This document shows, one piece after another, positions 37,508 through 45,969 of a stretch of 47,068 bases of DNA. Under the pieces are notes generated by a model. It searched no databases, was not told the DNA's origin, and worked only from the letters and a program-made list of their open reading frames with translations. How positions within the stretch are numbered: position 1 is the stretch's first letter; each line of letters starts with the position of its first letter. The DNA lies in contig CAYTCZ010000010.1 in NCBI GenBank assembly GCA_964436315.1, positions 1 to 47,068 on the forward strand, in the 5' to 3' direction. The translations under genes were made by a program, and so were the position numbers. This DNA comes from CAYTCZ01 sp964436315. GTDB lineage: Bacteria > Actinomycetota > Thermoleophilia > Gaiellales > Gaiellaceae.

Positions 37508-38325
37508 GGAAAAAGATCCTCGCGCTCGGCGCCGCTGTCGCCGGTGCAGGTCTTGGCTGGGGTCTCTTTGAATCGCAGTGGGTGCGGTTTCGTCGGGTTG
37601 ACGTTGAGTTCCACGACCTCGACTCCCGCCTCGATGGTCTCAGGATTCTGCATCTGTCGGATCTCCATCTCGGCGCGCCCTCGCTGAGCGGCCTGGCGCT
37701 CGCCAAGGCCGTGGCGTGGGGCGAGCGAGTCGAGCCGGATGTCGTCGCGCTGACCGGTGATCTCCTCTCTCGGCAGCGCGGCGAGCTCCAGCTCAGGAGT
37801 GCTCTGGACAGGCTCAATCCTCGCTTCGGGACGTATGTCATCCTCGGCAATCACGACGCCGACATCAGCCGCGACCCCTTCAGTGCCGGCACCGTCCTAC
37901 GTGATCTGGGTTCGCACGGAGCCGTACTCCTCGAGGGCTCCGACTACCGATTCGTCGTCGACGGTGCGGAGGTCGTGGTCGTTGGGTGTGCGGCGACGAG
38001 TCGAGCACAGCCTCCGCCACCGGTCGATGCTGGGCAATCGTTTCGGATTCTTCTCGCCCACTTTCCCGACACGATCGATCTTGGTGCCTCTGGCGCTTAT
38101 CACCTCGTTCTGGCAGGCCACATGCACGCCGGTCAGATCTGTTTGCCTCTCCCGAGGGGCAAGGTCCATCTCCTCAATCCGAACTTCCCCTACCAGGAGG
38201 GCATGTTCCGGGTGCGAGATTCCCTCCTCCACGTCTCGCCCGGGCTCGGTACATCGTTTGTCCCAATCCGTTTCATGGCCCGTCCGGAGGCGACGGTTCT
38301 CCGATTGAAAGCGAGATCGCGGTAG
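37504..38325 (+). CDS. Metallophosphoesterase (YkuE-like), membrane-anchored
   Basis: 273 residues. A hydrophobic N-terminus (ILALGAAVAGAGLGWGLFE) is an anchor or signal. The calcineurin-like two-metal site is complete: LSDLHLG (D, H), LTGDLL (D), LGNHDA (N, H), LLAHFP (H) and AGHMHAGQI (H, H). This is the YkuE/YaeI group, which acts on cell-envelope phospho-compounds such as UDP-diacylglucosamine, but the substrate here is not determined. Starts with GTG in the GTGA overlap with the small coiled-coil protein. It probably works at the membrane face. Confidence 0.85.
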   Translation: MRKKILALGAAVAGAGLGWGLFESQWVRFRRVDVEFHDLDSRLDGLRILHLSDLHLGAPSLSGLALAKAVAWGERVEPDVVALTGDLLSRQRGELQLRSALDRLNPRFGTYVILGNHDADISRDPFSAGTVLRDLGSHGAVLLEGSDYRFVVDGAEVVVVGCAATSRAQPPPPVDAGQSFRILLAHFPDTIDLGASGAYHLVLAGHMHAGQICLPLPRGKVHLLNPNFPYQEGMFRVRDSLLHVSPGLGTSFVPIRFMARPEATVLRLKARSR

Positions 38326-38348
38326 CCCGTTCGCTCGGACTCGCGCAC

Positions 38349-38354
38349 TAAACT
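38349..38354 (+). promoter_or_regulatory. -10 element of the GNAT-like gene at 38363 (leaderless)
   Basis: TAAACT, 8 bases before ATG 38363. Confidence 0.45.
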
Positions 38355-38362
38355 CATGCGCG

Positions 38363-38980
38363 ATGACCCGGCTAGTGCCTCTGACTCGAGCGTCGGTCGA
38401 TCGGGGACCGGCACCGTGCGTCGAGTGCACGTTCTGGCAAACGAGGCGCGGACGAACGCTCGACAAGCACCGGTGGGCGCAAGGAATCGAGGACGATTGG
38501 GGCCCCTGGGGAACGCTCTACGTCGGCGACGAGGACCGCCTGCTGGGACTGATCCAATATGGCCCCGCGGAACTGTTTCCGCGCTCGGTCGATTTGCCTG
38601 CTGGGCCGCCGACATCGGGCGCGGTGTTGGTCACGTGCGCGTACCTCACCGATCCGGGGACCCCGTGGGTCATGCAGAGCCTCTTTCTCTCTGCGATCGG
38701 CGACGCCCGCGACAAGGGCGCAAAGCTGCTCGAGACGTTCGGATATCGATACCCGGAGGGCGAGAGTGTCTACGAGCGCTTCATGGTCCACAGGACCGTT
38801 TTCCCAGCCGACTTCCTCGCCGACTTCGGCTTTATGACGGTCCGCTCCGAGGGCTTCGTGGAGCTCGCTCGCCTCGAGCTCGGAGGTCTCGTTCCGGTCA
38901 GCGAGGAAGGCGTTCGCGCAAAGGCCTGGCGGCGGGTGAAGGACGCCGTCTCGCCGGAGCCGGTACCGGAACGGTCGTAA
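38363..38980 (+). CDS. GNAT-fold-like protein
   Basis: A 205-residue soluble protein. The N-terminal CVECTFWQTR has two Cys close to a Trp, and the middle (LYVGDEDRLLGLIQYGPAELFPR, VLVTCAYLT, LFLSAIGDARDKGAKLLETFGYRY, ADFLADFGFMTVRSEGFVELARLELG) follows the strand/helix order of a GNAT acetyltransferase that has lost the clear acetyl-CoA loop. I have seen such proteins annotated as GNAT family in actinomycetes. The reaction is unknown. Convergent with asd; the 114 bases between them hold no convincing terminator or gene. Confidence 0.6.
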   Translation: MTRLVPLTRASVDRGPAPCVECTFWQTRRGRTLDKHRWAQGIEDDWGPWGTLYVGDEDRLLGLIQYGPAELFPRSVDLPAGPPTSGAVLVTCAYLTDPGTPWVMQSLFLSAIGDARDKGAKLLETFGYRYPEGESVYERFMVHRTVFPADFLADFGFMTVRSEGFVELARLELGGLVPVSEEGVRAKAWRRVKDAVSPEPVPERS

Positions 38981-39094
38981 CACGTATCCGATCAAGACAG
39001 CTTGTGTGTTCGCGTGCCGCGATTCACGCTGGGGACAGTTCAGCCGGGAGGCCAAAAGCCACCGCTCGATTGAGGGCTTGTCAACGAGGGGTTG

Positions 39095-40048
39095 TTAGGC
39101 GGACAGTAGTCGGCGCTCGACGAGCAGCTCGGCGATCTGGACGGCATTAAGGGCCGCGCCCTTGCGGAGATTGTCGTTCACGATCCAGAGGGCAAGACCA
39201 TGATCGGTCGTTGGATCGCGGCGAATTCGTCCCACCAGGACTTCGTCGCGGCCGGCTGCCTGTCCAGGCGTGGGGAACTCGGCCAGGGCGACGTTGGGTG
39301 CGTCCGCGAGAACGCTACGCGCCTCATCCGGTGAGATCGCCTGATCCGTTTCGACCCAGACTGCCTGCGCGTGACCCACTAAGACTGGCACTCGAACACA
39401 GGTGGCCTGGACGGCGAGCTCCGGCAGGCCGAGAATCTTTTGGGTCTCTGCCCGAAGCTTCCACTCCTCGCTGAACTCGTCCCCGTCCAGTTCCCAGTCC
39501 ATCGCCAGGTCTGCCTCCATCGGCTTGGTCTCACGGAGGCGCTCGATTCCGGCATCACCCGCTCCCGACATCGACTGGTAGGTGGCGAGTCGAACGCTCG
39601 ACAAGCCCGCGGCCTGGTGCAACGGCCCGAGGACGGTGGTGAGCTGCATGGCCGAGCAGTTCGGGTTGGCCACAATGGGGTCGTGGTCCAGGGCGTCGTC
39701 GTTGACCCCGGCCACCACGAGTGGAACACCTTCCTCAAGCCTGTACGCGTCTGATTTGTCCACGCAAACCGCGCCGCTCTCGACCGCGATGGGAACGAGC
39801 TCGCGACTGGTTGCAGTGCCCACAGAGAAGAAGCAGAGATCGAGCTCGCGGCGTGCCAGCACCTCGGCTGTCGCCTCTTCGACCGGCAGGGAGTCGTTGC
39901 CGTAGGGGACGGTCTTTCCGGCCGACCGGGCACTCGCGAGTGCTCGGACTCGTTCGAAACCGCGCTCGGCGAGTAACTCGAGAGTCACGGTACCCACGGC
40001 GCCGGTGGCGCCGACAACACCAACTCGAAGGTCTGCTTCAGAACTCAT
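39095..40048 (-). CDS. asd: Aspartate-semialdehyde dehydrogenase
   Basis: Reduces aspartyl phosphate to aspartate semialdehyde with NADPH, the branch point to lysine, diaminopimelate, threonine and methionine. 317 residues. It has GVVGATGAVGTVTLELL (NADP binding), CFFSVGTATSRELVP, the active-site Cys131 in ANPNCSAMQL, and the QSMSGAGDAGIERL and RVPVLVGHAQAVWVE blocks. It is slightly shorter than the common 340-residue form. It follows recR on the same strand after 59 bases; recR with ask/asd is a known actinobacterial neighbourhood. Diaminopimelate would feed peptidoglycan. Confidence 0.93.
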   Translation of the reverse strand: MSSEADLRVGVVGATGAVGTVTLELLAERGFERVRALASARSAGKTVPYGNDSLPVEEATAEVLARRELDLCFFSVGTATSRELVPIAVESGAVCVDKSDAYRLEEGVPLVVAGVNDDALDHDPIVANPNCSAMQLTTVLGPLHQAAGLSSVRLATYQSMSGAGDAGIERLRETKPMEADLAMDWELDGDEFSEEWKLRAETQKILGLPELAVQATCVRVPVLVGHAQAVWVETDQAISPDEARSVLADAPNVALAEFPTPGQAAGRDEVLVGRIRRDPTTDHGLALWIVNDNLRKGAALNAVQIAELLVERRLLSA

Positions 40049-40107
40049 TTCGTCAAGGCCCGTCCAGCGTCATCACGATACCGACTGGCCGGCCGAAGGA
40101 GCGACGA

Positions 40108-40698
40108 CTACATGTCCTGTCGGCCCGCGAGCGCTCGGCCGAGTGTCACTTCGTCCGCATACTCGAGGTCGCCGCCGACCGGGAGTCCGCTTGCGAGGCG
40201 AGTGACTCGGGTCTGATCACGCAGACGGTCGGCGATGTAGGCGGCCGTCGCCTCACCGGTCATGTTCGGATTCGTCGCCAGCACGACCTCGCTGACGCTA
40301 TCGCCTTGGACCCGGTTGACAAGCTCGTCAATCCGCAGATGCTGCGGCTCGACTCCATCGAGCGGGGAGAGAGCGCCGCCGAGGACGTGGTACAGCCCTC
40401 TGAACTGAGACGTACGCTCGATCGAGAGAAGGTCGGCCGGCTGTTCCACCACGCAGATGACCGAATGATCGCGTCGAGAATCCGAGCAGATCTCGCACAA
40501 CTCGTGCTCCGTCAGGTTTCCGCACTGGCGACAGAACACGATCCGCTCTCGTGCTTCCCGGATCGCGGCGGCGAGAGCGAGTGCTTCCTCCGAGGGAACC
40601 CGCAGAAGATGGAATGTCAGCCGATGTGCGGTTCGAGTGCCAACCCCGGGGAGCCGGGTGAGTTGCGCAATGAGATTGTCGACGAGCGGGCTGAACAT
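40108..40698 (-). CDS. recR: Recombination mediator RecR
   Basis: A repair protein of 196 residues that with RecO/RecF loads RecA at gaps. The HhH motif is in LPGVGTRTAHRLTFHLL, the zinc finger has four Cys in FCRQCGNLTEHELCEIC, and the Toprim part contains VVEQPADLLSIE and YHVLGG followed by LSPLDGV and the NPNMTGEATAAYI block. The ATG directly follows AGGAG with no spacing, which is unusual; TAGCAT lies 12 bases upstream. Order ybaB-recR is standard. Confidence 0.94.
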   Translation of the reverse strand: MFSPLVDNLIAQLTRLPGVGTRTAHRLTFHLLRVPSEEALALAAAIREARERIVFCRQCGNLTEHELCEICSDSRRDHSVICVVEQPADLLSIERTSQFRGLYHVLGGALSPLDGVEPQHLRIDELVNRVQGDSVSEVVLATNPNMTGEATAAYIADRLRDQTRVTRLASGLPVGGDLEYADEVTLGRALAGRQDM

Positions 40699-40778
40699 CT
40701 CCTGTGCGAGATGCTACGCGTCGGTCGCGACGCCGGCGACGGGGCCCCGTCGCCCGCGACGGGCCGGCCGAATCGCTA

Positions 40779-41108
40779 CTACATCCCTGGGAGTCCGAGG
40801 CCTCCAAGACCTCCGAGATCGCCCATCGCGCCCCCGAGCTTGGCCTGCTGGAGATCCTGTGAGTTCCGGATCGCCTCATTCACGCCCGCGAGTACGAGAT
40901 CCTCGAGTGACTCCGGATCATCTGGATCGATCGCGGCCGGCGAGATCTTGATTTCGGTGATCTCTCCGGTACCGCTCGCTTTGACGGTGACGACACCGCC
41001 GCCGACCGAGGCCTCGACCACCTCGTTCTTTAGTTCCTCCTGGGCTTTGGCCATCTCTGCCTGCATCTGCTGCACCTGCTGCAGCATCTTGTTCATATCC
41101 ATCTTCAT
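40779..41108 (-). CDS. ybaB: YbaB/EbfC nucleoid-associated protein
   Basis: A small DNA-binding dimer, 109 residues. The helical N-terminus (NKMLQQVQQMQAEMAKAQEEL) and the core EVVEASVGGGVVTVKASG, then EITEIKISPAAID, are typical; the C-terminus is a Gly-Leu-rich tail (GAMGDLGGLGGLGLPG). ATG 41108 has GGAGG 6 bases upstream, which fixes the start over the open frame beyond it. Usually it lies directly after dnaX; here about 3.15 kb intervenes. Upstream partner of recR in a likely ybaB-recR-asd operon. Confidence 0.93.
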   Translation of the reverse strand: MKMDMNKMLQQVQQMQAEMAKAQEELKNEVVEASVGGGVVTVKASGTGEITEIKISPAAIDPDDPESLEDLVLAGVNEAIRNSQDLQQAKLGGAMGDLGGLGGLGLPGM

Positions 41109-41180
41109 AAGCCGCCTCCGATGCGGGTTTGCGGTGCCCGAAGATCCTTGCACATCTGTCTTGATGGATGCGAGTGGGCG

Positions 41181-41504
41181 CTAGCGGGAGTGGGCAGCGC
41201 AGTAGCCGTAGCTCGCAGAGCCGGTGAGCTCGGAGCACTCGGCCGTCTGTCGCGAGGCTCCGCAGGCCACGGGCGTCGACTCGAGCAGCCGCAGCTGCTC
41301 GCAGCCTGAGGGAGGGCTGCGCGCGAGCGCCTTGAGCACGAGGTAGATCTCCTCGGCCAGAGGACTCTCGTCGTCTCCGAGGGCAATCGCCCGCCCCAGA
41401 GGCAGCCTCAATTCCTTGTAGGTCGACACTCCGGCTGGTCGGCTCGACTGCTGATCGGCCTCATTCAGGTGGCTCCAGCCCCACCCGAGAAGTACTCCGG
41501 ACAC
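41181..41504 (-). CDS. Hypothetical protein with a Cys-containing C-terminus
   Basis: From GTG 41504, 107 residues. Third codon positions are very GC-rich (nearly all C or G in the last 40 codons), which argues for real coding. The N-part LLGWGWSHLNEADQQ and IYLVLKALARSPPSGC are helical, and the end holds four Cys (SPPSGCEQLRLL, PVACGAS, AECSEL, GYCAAH). The frame extends upstream to 41822 but there runs antisense to the exported Asp-box gene, so the true start is uncertain. No signal peptide is visible from this start. It lies between dnaX and ybaB, where related genomes have nothing. Function unknown. Confidence 0.4.
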   Translation of the reverse strand: MSGVLLGWGWSHLNEADQQSSRPAGVSTYKELRLPLGRAIALGDDESPLAEEIYLVLKALARSPPSGCEQLRLLESTPVACGASRQTAECSELTGSASYGYCAAHSR

Positions 41505-41718
41505 CGGGTCGTTGGACGGTGGTCGCAATGCCTCCTCGCATCGCCGTGGGAGAGGCGCCTGAACTTCACGCAAATTGCAGCGAATCCGTTCGGTGTGTTC
41601 GTGAATAGCCCAGCAGAGCGCCGAGCCGCGGTGTCTAATGCGCGGAGGCGGTGCGGAAGGGCCGATCGAGTCGGGACTCGATGGAACGGACACGGCAAAC
41701 CCGCCAGGAGGAACGACG

Positions 41719-43575
41719 ATGCGGCATCGGTTGCTTGCGATCCTGGTTTTGGTGATCGTCGGTGTTGCGCTGGGAGTGATGCTGCCCCAGGGCGCGACCG
41801 GTGACCCAGAGGAGCCACCCAATCAGGTCCTCGCTGAGGCGCTCGCGATTGAGCGCGGCGATCTCGAACCCCCCAAACATCGGCTCCCGCTCTCGGGAGG
41901 CGTCCTCTTCGCGACGCTCGATGCCTCCGGTCAGCTAACCCAGGCCGGAGGTGTTCCGGGCGAAGACATTCCGAGCCCAGCGCATGCGCCACCCTCGACA
42001 GCCGGAACGCAGGGCTGTCAGAACGTGTTCGAGGCCGGTGGGAGGAAGAACACCCGCGTCAATCAGGATTGCTCGCTTCGGCGTCAGGCCGAAGAGGTGG
42101 TTGCGATCAATCCTCGGAATCCGCAGAACCTCATTGCTGGTCAAAACGACTCCCGCCTCGGCTTCAACCACTGTGGCTACGGCTGGTCGTTCGACGGGGG
42201 TACCACCTGGGGCGATCAGGTTCCGCCGCTCTGGGGCTTCATCGGTGCCCAGGGGACGACCTTCGATGCCTGTGCCGATCCGACGGCGACCTTCGATGCC
42301 GACGGCAACGCCTACGTGGGAGGGCTTCTCTTCGACGTCTTCACACCTGCGAGCGCCGTGGTTGTGGCGAAGTCGAATTATCCGATCGGGGGTGCCTTCT
42401 ACCACTCGCCCGACGCCAGCGACCCATTCCAGACATTGCAGACCAACCTCGGTGTGATCGCGAACGATAACGACCCGACGGTCTTCAATGACAAGGAGTT
42501 CATCGTCGCGGACGCGAGTCGGGAGAGCCCGAAGAGAAACACCATCTATGCGACCTGGACGCGCTTCGACCTCAAGCCCGATCTGGGTGATGGATTCTTC
42601 GGCATCAGCCCGATCTACTTCAGCCAGTCAACCGACGGAGGGACGACCTGGTCTGCGGGTATCCCGATCAGCGGCGTGAATCCGGCGATCTGCACCGCCT
42701 TCTTCGAGCTCGCGAATCCTGGAGCCTGCGATCAGGACCAGGGCTCCCATCCGATCGTCGGTGACGACGGCACGGTCTACGTGGTCTTCGCCAATGCCAA
42801 CACGCCTCTATTCGGCCTGAACCAAGTTCTCTTCGTGAAATGCAAGCCCGAGTCGGATTGCAGCGATCCGTCAAGCTGGACAGCCCCCATCAGGGTCGAC
42901 GACCTCATCGGCACCCATCCAATCGACTTCGGTGCCAACGTGACGGGTTGTCGGACGTTCAGCCAGTGTCTGCCGCCGAACGGCTATCGGGTATCCGAGA
43001 TCACCTCGATGTCCGTCTCGGTGGACCGGAGCGGAACTCTCTTCGTTTCCTGGTCCGACTTTCGAAACGGCGGGCTCCCGGCGAACCCGGACAAACCCTG
43101 CGCGACCCTGGATACCGAGACAGCAAGTCCACCGTGCGACAACGACGTCTTCTACGCATATTCGACCGACGGCGGTGCGAGCTGGAGTGAGGCCGTGAAC
43201 GTAACCCCAGCGAAGCGGCTTGGCGAGAGCGCTCAGTGGCAGCCATGGAGCACGATTACGGAGGATGGCAGAAGACTGTTGATCTCGTACTACGACCGGG
43301 GCCACGGTGACTGTGAGTTCGAAGGGTGTAACGACATCACCCTCGCCAAAGTGACGGATCCCGCCTCGACCTCCCCACGGATCGACTACAGGCGCGTGAC
43401 CACGTCGTCGATGCCCAACCTGACGCCCACGAACAACCCGGTGCAGGCGGGGTTCCTCGGCGACTACATGTGGGTAGCCGCAGACGAGCGAAACCGCGCC
43501 CATATCGTCTGGGCCGATACCAGAGGGCGTGAGGGTGCGGTGGAGGAGGACATCTACTACGCGCGGCTGCCCTAA
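41719..43575 (+). CDS. Exported Asp-box (BNR repeat) beta-propeller protein
   Basis: 618 residues. Residues 1-34 are a signal peptide or anchor (AILVLVIVGVALGVML). The mature protein has three clear Asp boxes, S-x-D-x-G-x-T-W: SFDGGTTW near residue 157, STDGGTTW near 303 and STDGGASW near 482, the mark of a sialidase-like propeller. Several Cys pairs suit an extracellular protein. The FRIP and catalytic Arg/Glu/Tyr pattern of true sialidases is not evident, so I do not call an enzyme. ATG 41719 has GGAGG 7 bases upstream. It is the only plus-strand gene between dnaX and ybaB, which are on the minus strand. Confidence 0.75.
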   Translation: MRHRLLAILVLVIVGVALGVMLPQGATGDPEEPPNQVLAEALAIERGDLEPPKHRLPLSGGVLFATLDASGQLTQAGGVPGEDIPSPAHAPPSTAGTQGCQNVFEAGGRKNTRVNQDCSLRRQAEEVVAINPRNPQNLIAGQNDSRLGFNHCGYGWSFDGGTTWGDQVPPLWGFIGAQGTTFDACADPTATFDADGNAYVGGLLFDVFTPASAVVVAKSNYPIGGAFYHSPDASDPFQTLQTNLGVIANDNDPTVFNDKEFIVADASRESPKRNTIYATWTRFDLKPDLGDGFFGISPIYFSQSTDGGTTWSAGIPISGVNPAICTAFFELANPGACDQDQGSHPIVGDDGTVYVVFANANTPLFGLNQVLFVKCKPESDCSDPSSWTAPIRVDDLIGTHPIDFGANVTGCRTFSQCLPPNGYRVSEITSMSVSVDRSGTLFVSWSDFRNGGLPANPDKPCATLDTETASPPCDNDVFYAYSTDGGASWSEAVNVTPAKRLGESAQWQPWSTITEDGRRLLISYYDRGHGDCEFEGCNDITLAKVTDPASTSPRIDYRRVTTSSMPNLTPTNNPVQAGFLGDYMWVAADERNRAHIVWADTRGREGAVEEDIYYARLP

Positions 43576-44018
43576 GCTCGTGACACACGTGTGCCGGGTC
43601 GGTCGGACAGCTCGCTCAGGGGCAGCCCCGCTTACCTTGTCGGTGGACGTCCTGGTTAGTCGGGCTCGGCTCGGCCTTTTGAGGATGGCCCACTCGGCTC
43701 GCGAAGTCGCGTCGACTTGCTCAGCCGAAGGCCGACGTAATTGACAAGCTAGCCGACCCCGTAGACGATCAGAGCGATCAGCGAGGCGATCGCCGCGACC
43801 GTGAGCAAGCCGATGGAGAGATCCACGACTTTCCCTTTCGGGCAGCCTCGGCCGGGTTCCACCCTTCTATCGAGCCCAGCTCGAGCTACCTCCGCTCCGT
43901 GCGACTGCAGATTGGGCACCTGCGAGCCGAGCTGGTTCGCCCGGCTCGCTACCCTGAGACCTTCGATCGCTCAAGGCGAAGAGGGGAGAGGTGGATGGGC
44001 GCGGGTTATGACACTACG
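43576..44018. other. Gene-poor stretch after the Asp-box gene
   Basis: CACACGTGTG (43584-43593) is a perfect palindrome right after the stop. A consensus -35 TTGACA occurs at 43741-43746, but no good -10 follows at 17 bases. Apart from the tiny minus-strand ORF at 43749 I see no coding signal. Confidence 0.4.
43749..43826 (-). CDS. Possible 25-residue single-TM peptide
   Basis: From GTG 43826 with AGGGA a few bases upstream: a 25-residue, almost wholly hydrophobic peptide (GLLTVAAIASLIALIVYGVG at its end) of one TM helix length. High GC at third positions. It is too short for confident calling; hydrophobic mini-ORFs do occur by chance in GC-rich DNA. If real it would be a small membrane regulator or stabiliser. 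Confidence 0.3.
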   Translation of the reverse strand: MDLSIGLLTVAAIASLIALIVYGVG

Positions 44019-44046
44019 AGGTGGGACGCTCCCCTGCGTCCCACCT
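44019..44046. terminator. Hairpin followed by ATTT
   Basis: AGGTGGGACG-N8-CGTCCCACCT, a perfect 10-bp stem followed by ATTT on the plus strand, 443 bases after the nearest plus-strand stop. Confidence 0.55.
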
Positions 44047-44261
44047 ATTTGAAGGTACGCGTACCCCCCGCCGGGGGGCGCGCGTGTGTGTGGGAGTGTG
44101 GGGGTGGTAGCGAGCTTCTGTCCGCCGCGGCCAGCGCTCGCACGTTAAGAAGGACTGTTTCCCCACCACGATTCCCGTAACCCATAAGGGGGATTTCACG
44201 ATGGGGTCGCCTCGCGGGGATAAGGCCACGGCGACGACAGAGCATCGTGAAACGAACTCTG
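44047..44261. other. Palindromes and a GT-rich tract downstream of dnaX
   Basis: GGTACGCGTACC (44054-44065) is a perfect 12-base palindrome, followed by CCCCCC-GC-CGGGGGG-like sequence and a G/T-rich tract of about 35 bases (44080-44113). The rest up to the dnaX stop shows no ORF with coding character and no RNA that I recognise. Confidence 0.4.
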
Positions 44262-45905
44262 CTACTCGTCGATCTCGCGTGCGTCGAACTCGTCGCGAAG
44301 TAACGCAACAATTCGGTCCTCGCCCGCCGGCCCGTCGTCGTCTTCTGCGAGCTCCGCTGTTCGGTGCTCGTTGACCTCGAAGACGAGCGTGAGGTGGCGC
44401 CCCGTGACCTCATGGAGGACGTTCGCGAGGAGATCGGCGTTCTTTGGTTCCTCGGCGAGTCCCCGATGGAACGAAGCGGACGCCGGGAACTCGAGTACTA
44501 GCCGATCGTTCTGAAGCTCGGCGGGCCTCGCCTCGGACAGCAGATTTGCGGTCGGAATCGAACGTTGCTCGACAGCCGGCAGAACGGCCTGAACCCAGGC
44601 GTTTTGAAGCTGTTCCAATTCGAGCGGCGGTCCTGTCGATTCGTTCGCGGGCTCGGAGTCGTCGCCCTCCTTGTCCTGAGGCTCTGCCGTTTGCGGCTCC
44701 TCCAGTTCCGGCGCCTGTTCTGCTTGTGGGGGGGATGACTCGCGCGGGGCCGACGCTGCAACGCGCGGGGCTCGTGTCTCGAGCTGCTCCACTCGGTACG
44801 CGAGTGACTCCCGCGACAGGTCTGCACCGGGGCGCGTCACCTTCACGAGCCCTAGTTCGAGCGGCAGCCGCGCATCGCCGCCCTGACGTGCATCCTCGAC
44901 CGCGACGGCGAGCAGATCAATGAGTCGAATAACGTCGGGTTGCCCGAGCTGATTGGCTTGTGAGTAGAGACGCTCTCGTGTTTCCTCCGTCACCGGGATC
45001 GATTCCGGCGCCTCACCCATGTGCTGGACGAGGAAGAGATGACGGAGATGCTCGAGCAGCTCGTTCACAAGGCGCGCCATGTCGTGTCCCTGGTCGGCCA
45101 GGTTCTCGACGAGCAGCAAGAGCCCCTGCGTGTCGCGGTCGACGATCAGGTCGCAGATACGAAACAGCGCGTCTTCTTCGACCGCCCCGAGCAGCTGCAG
45201 TACCGACTGGACGCTGATCTGTCCCTCCGTCGCCGCCGCGAGCTGGTCGAGCGTCGAGACGGCATCACGGAAGCTTCCGCGAGCGCTTCGCGCAATGATC
45301 GCGAGCGCGGCGTCAGGCACGTCAAGCTTCTCGCCGTCGGCGACTCGACGCAGCAGCTGTGTCAGTTCAGGTAGGCGTGGGCGGGCGAACAGAAACGTTT
45401 GGCAGCGCGAGCGGACAGTCGGAATCACCTTGGCAAGGTCAGTTGTGCAGAAGACGAAGACCAAATGTGGCGGCGGCTCTTCAATCAGCTTGAGCAGGGC
45501 GTTCCATGCGGCGTCCGTGAGCTGGTGCGCCTCATCGAGGATGTACACCTTGTACGAGCCCTCGACCGGCTGAAGGACGACGCGCTCGCGGATCTCGCGA
45601 ATGTCGTCGATCCCGCGCTGACTCGCGGCGTCCATCTCGACGACATCGAGTGACGTGCCGGCTGCGATCGTCCGACACGAGTTACACGTGCCATCTGGTG
45701 TGACGGTCGGGCCCTCGTCGCAGTTGAGTGCTTTGGCGAGGATCCTCGCGAGGGATGTTTTTCCTGTGCCGCGGGGGCCTGCGAACAGATAGGCCTGGCG
45801 GAGTTGGTCGTGGTCGATCGCGTTACGCAGCGTGCGGACAACCGCCTCTTGCCCGACCACCTCGTCGAAGGTCTGCGGCCGGTACTTGCGATAGAGCGCG
45901 GTCAA
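44262..45905 (-). CDS. dnaX: DNA polymerase III subunit gamma/tau
   Basis: The clamp-loader ATPase, 547 residues. YRKYRPQTFDEVVGQE opens the protein; Walker A is GPRGTGKT at 43-50, DEAH box in ILDEAHQL, sensor FCTTDLAKVIPTVRSRCQ. The zinc module keeps C62, C74 and C77 but has Asp71 where the usual PCGxC motif has Cys, so one ligand is missing. Domain III ends near residue 370, followed by a Pro/Glu-rich linker (residues about 385-435) and a C-terminal domain that may bind the polymerase. Starts with TTG 9 bases after TAGAAT. It lies just downstream of the SRP RNA, a common arrangement. Confidence 0.95.
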   Translation of the reverse strand: MTALYRKYRPQTFDEVVGQEAVVRTLRNAIDHDQLRQAYLFAGPRGTGKTSLARILAKALNCDEGPTVTPDGTCNSCRTIAAGTSLDVVEMDAASQRGIDDIREIRERVVLQPVEGSYKVYILDEAHQLTDAAWNALLKLIEEPPPHLVFVFCTTDLAKVIPTVRSRCQTFLFARPRLPELTQLLRRVADGEKLDVPDAALAIIARSARGSFRDAVSTLDQLAAATEGQISVQSVLQLLGAVEEDALFRICDLIVDRDTQGLLLLVENLADQGHDMARLVNELLEHLRHLFLVQHMGEAPESIPVTEETRERLYSQANQLGQPDVIRLIDLLAVAVEDARQGGDARLPLELGLVKVTRPGADLSRESLAYRVEQLETRAPRVAASAPRESSPPQAEQAPELEEPQTAEPQDKEGDDSEPANESTGPPLELEQLQNAWVQAVLPAVEQRSIPTANLLSEARPAELQNDRLVLEFPASASFHRGLAEEPKNADLLANVLHEVTGRHLTLVFEVNEHRTAELAEDDDGPAGEDRIVALLRDEFDAREIDE

Positions 45906-45914
45906 ATCACGGGC

Positions 45915-45920
45915 ATTCTA
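45915..45920 (-). promoter_or_regulatory. -10 element of dnaX (leaderless)
   Basis: TAGAAT on the minus strand, 9 bases before the TTG start and about 50 bases after the end of the SRP RNA. Confidence 0.45.
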
Positions 45921-45969
45921 GTGAGCGCGAGCTGTGTCTCGTATCGTCCCATTGGGACAGAAGAAGGAA

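Noticed and set aside
41181..41822. Full 213-codon minus-strand frame before ybaB
   Set aside because: Its first half is antisense to the signal-peptide region of the Asp-box gene and lacks coding bias. Only the last 107 codons are kept as a possible gene.
43741..43769. Sigma-70 promoter from the perfect TTGACA at 43741
   Set aside because: The hexamer at 17 bases (GACGAT) is poor, and other spacings give nothing better.
43899..44180. 93-codon plus-strand frame in the gene-poor region
   Set aside because: It runs through a terminator hairpin, a 12-base palindrome and a GT tract, and its third positions show no coding bias.
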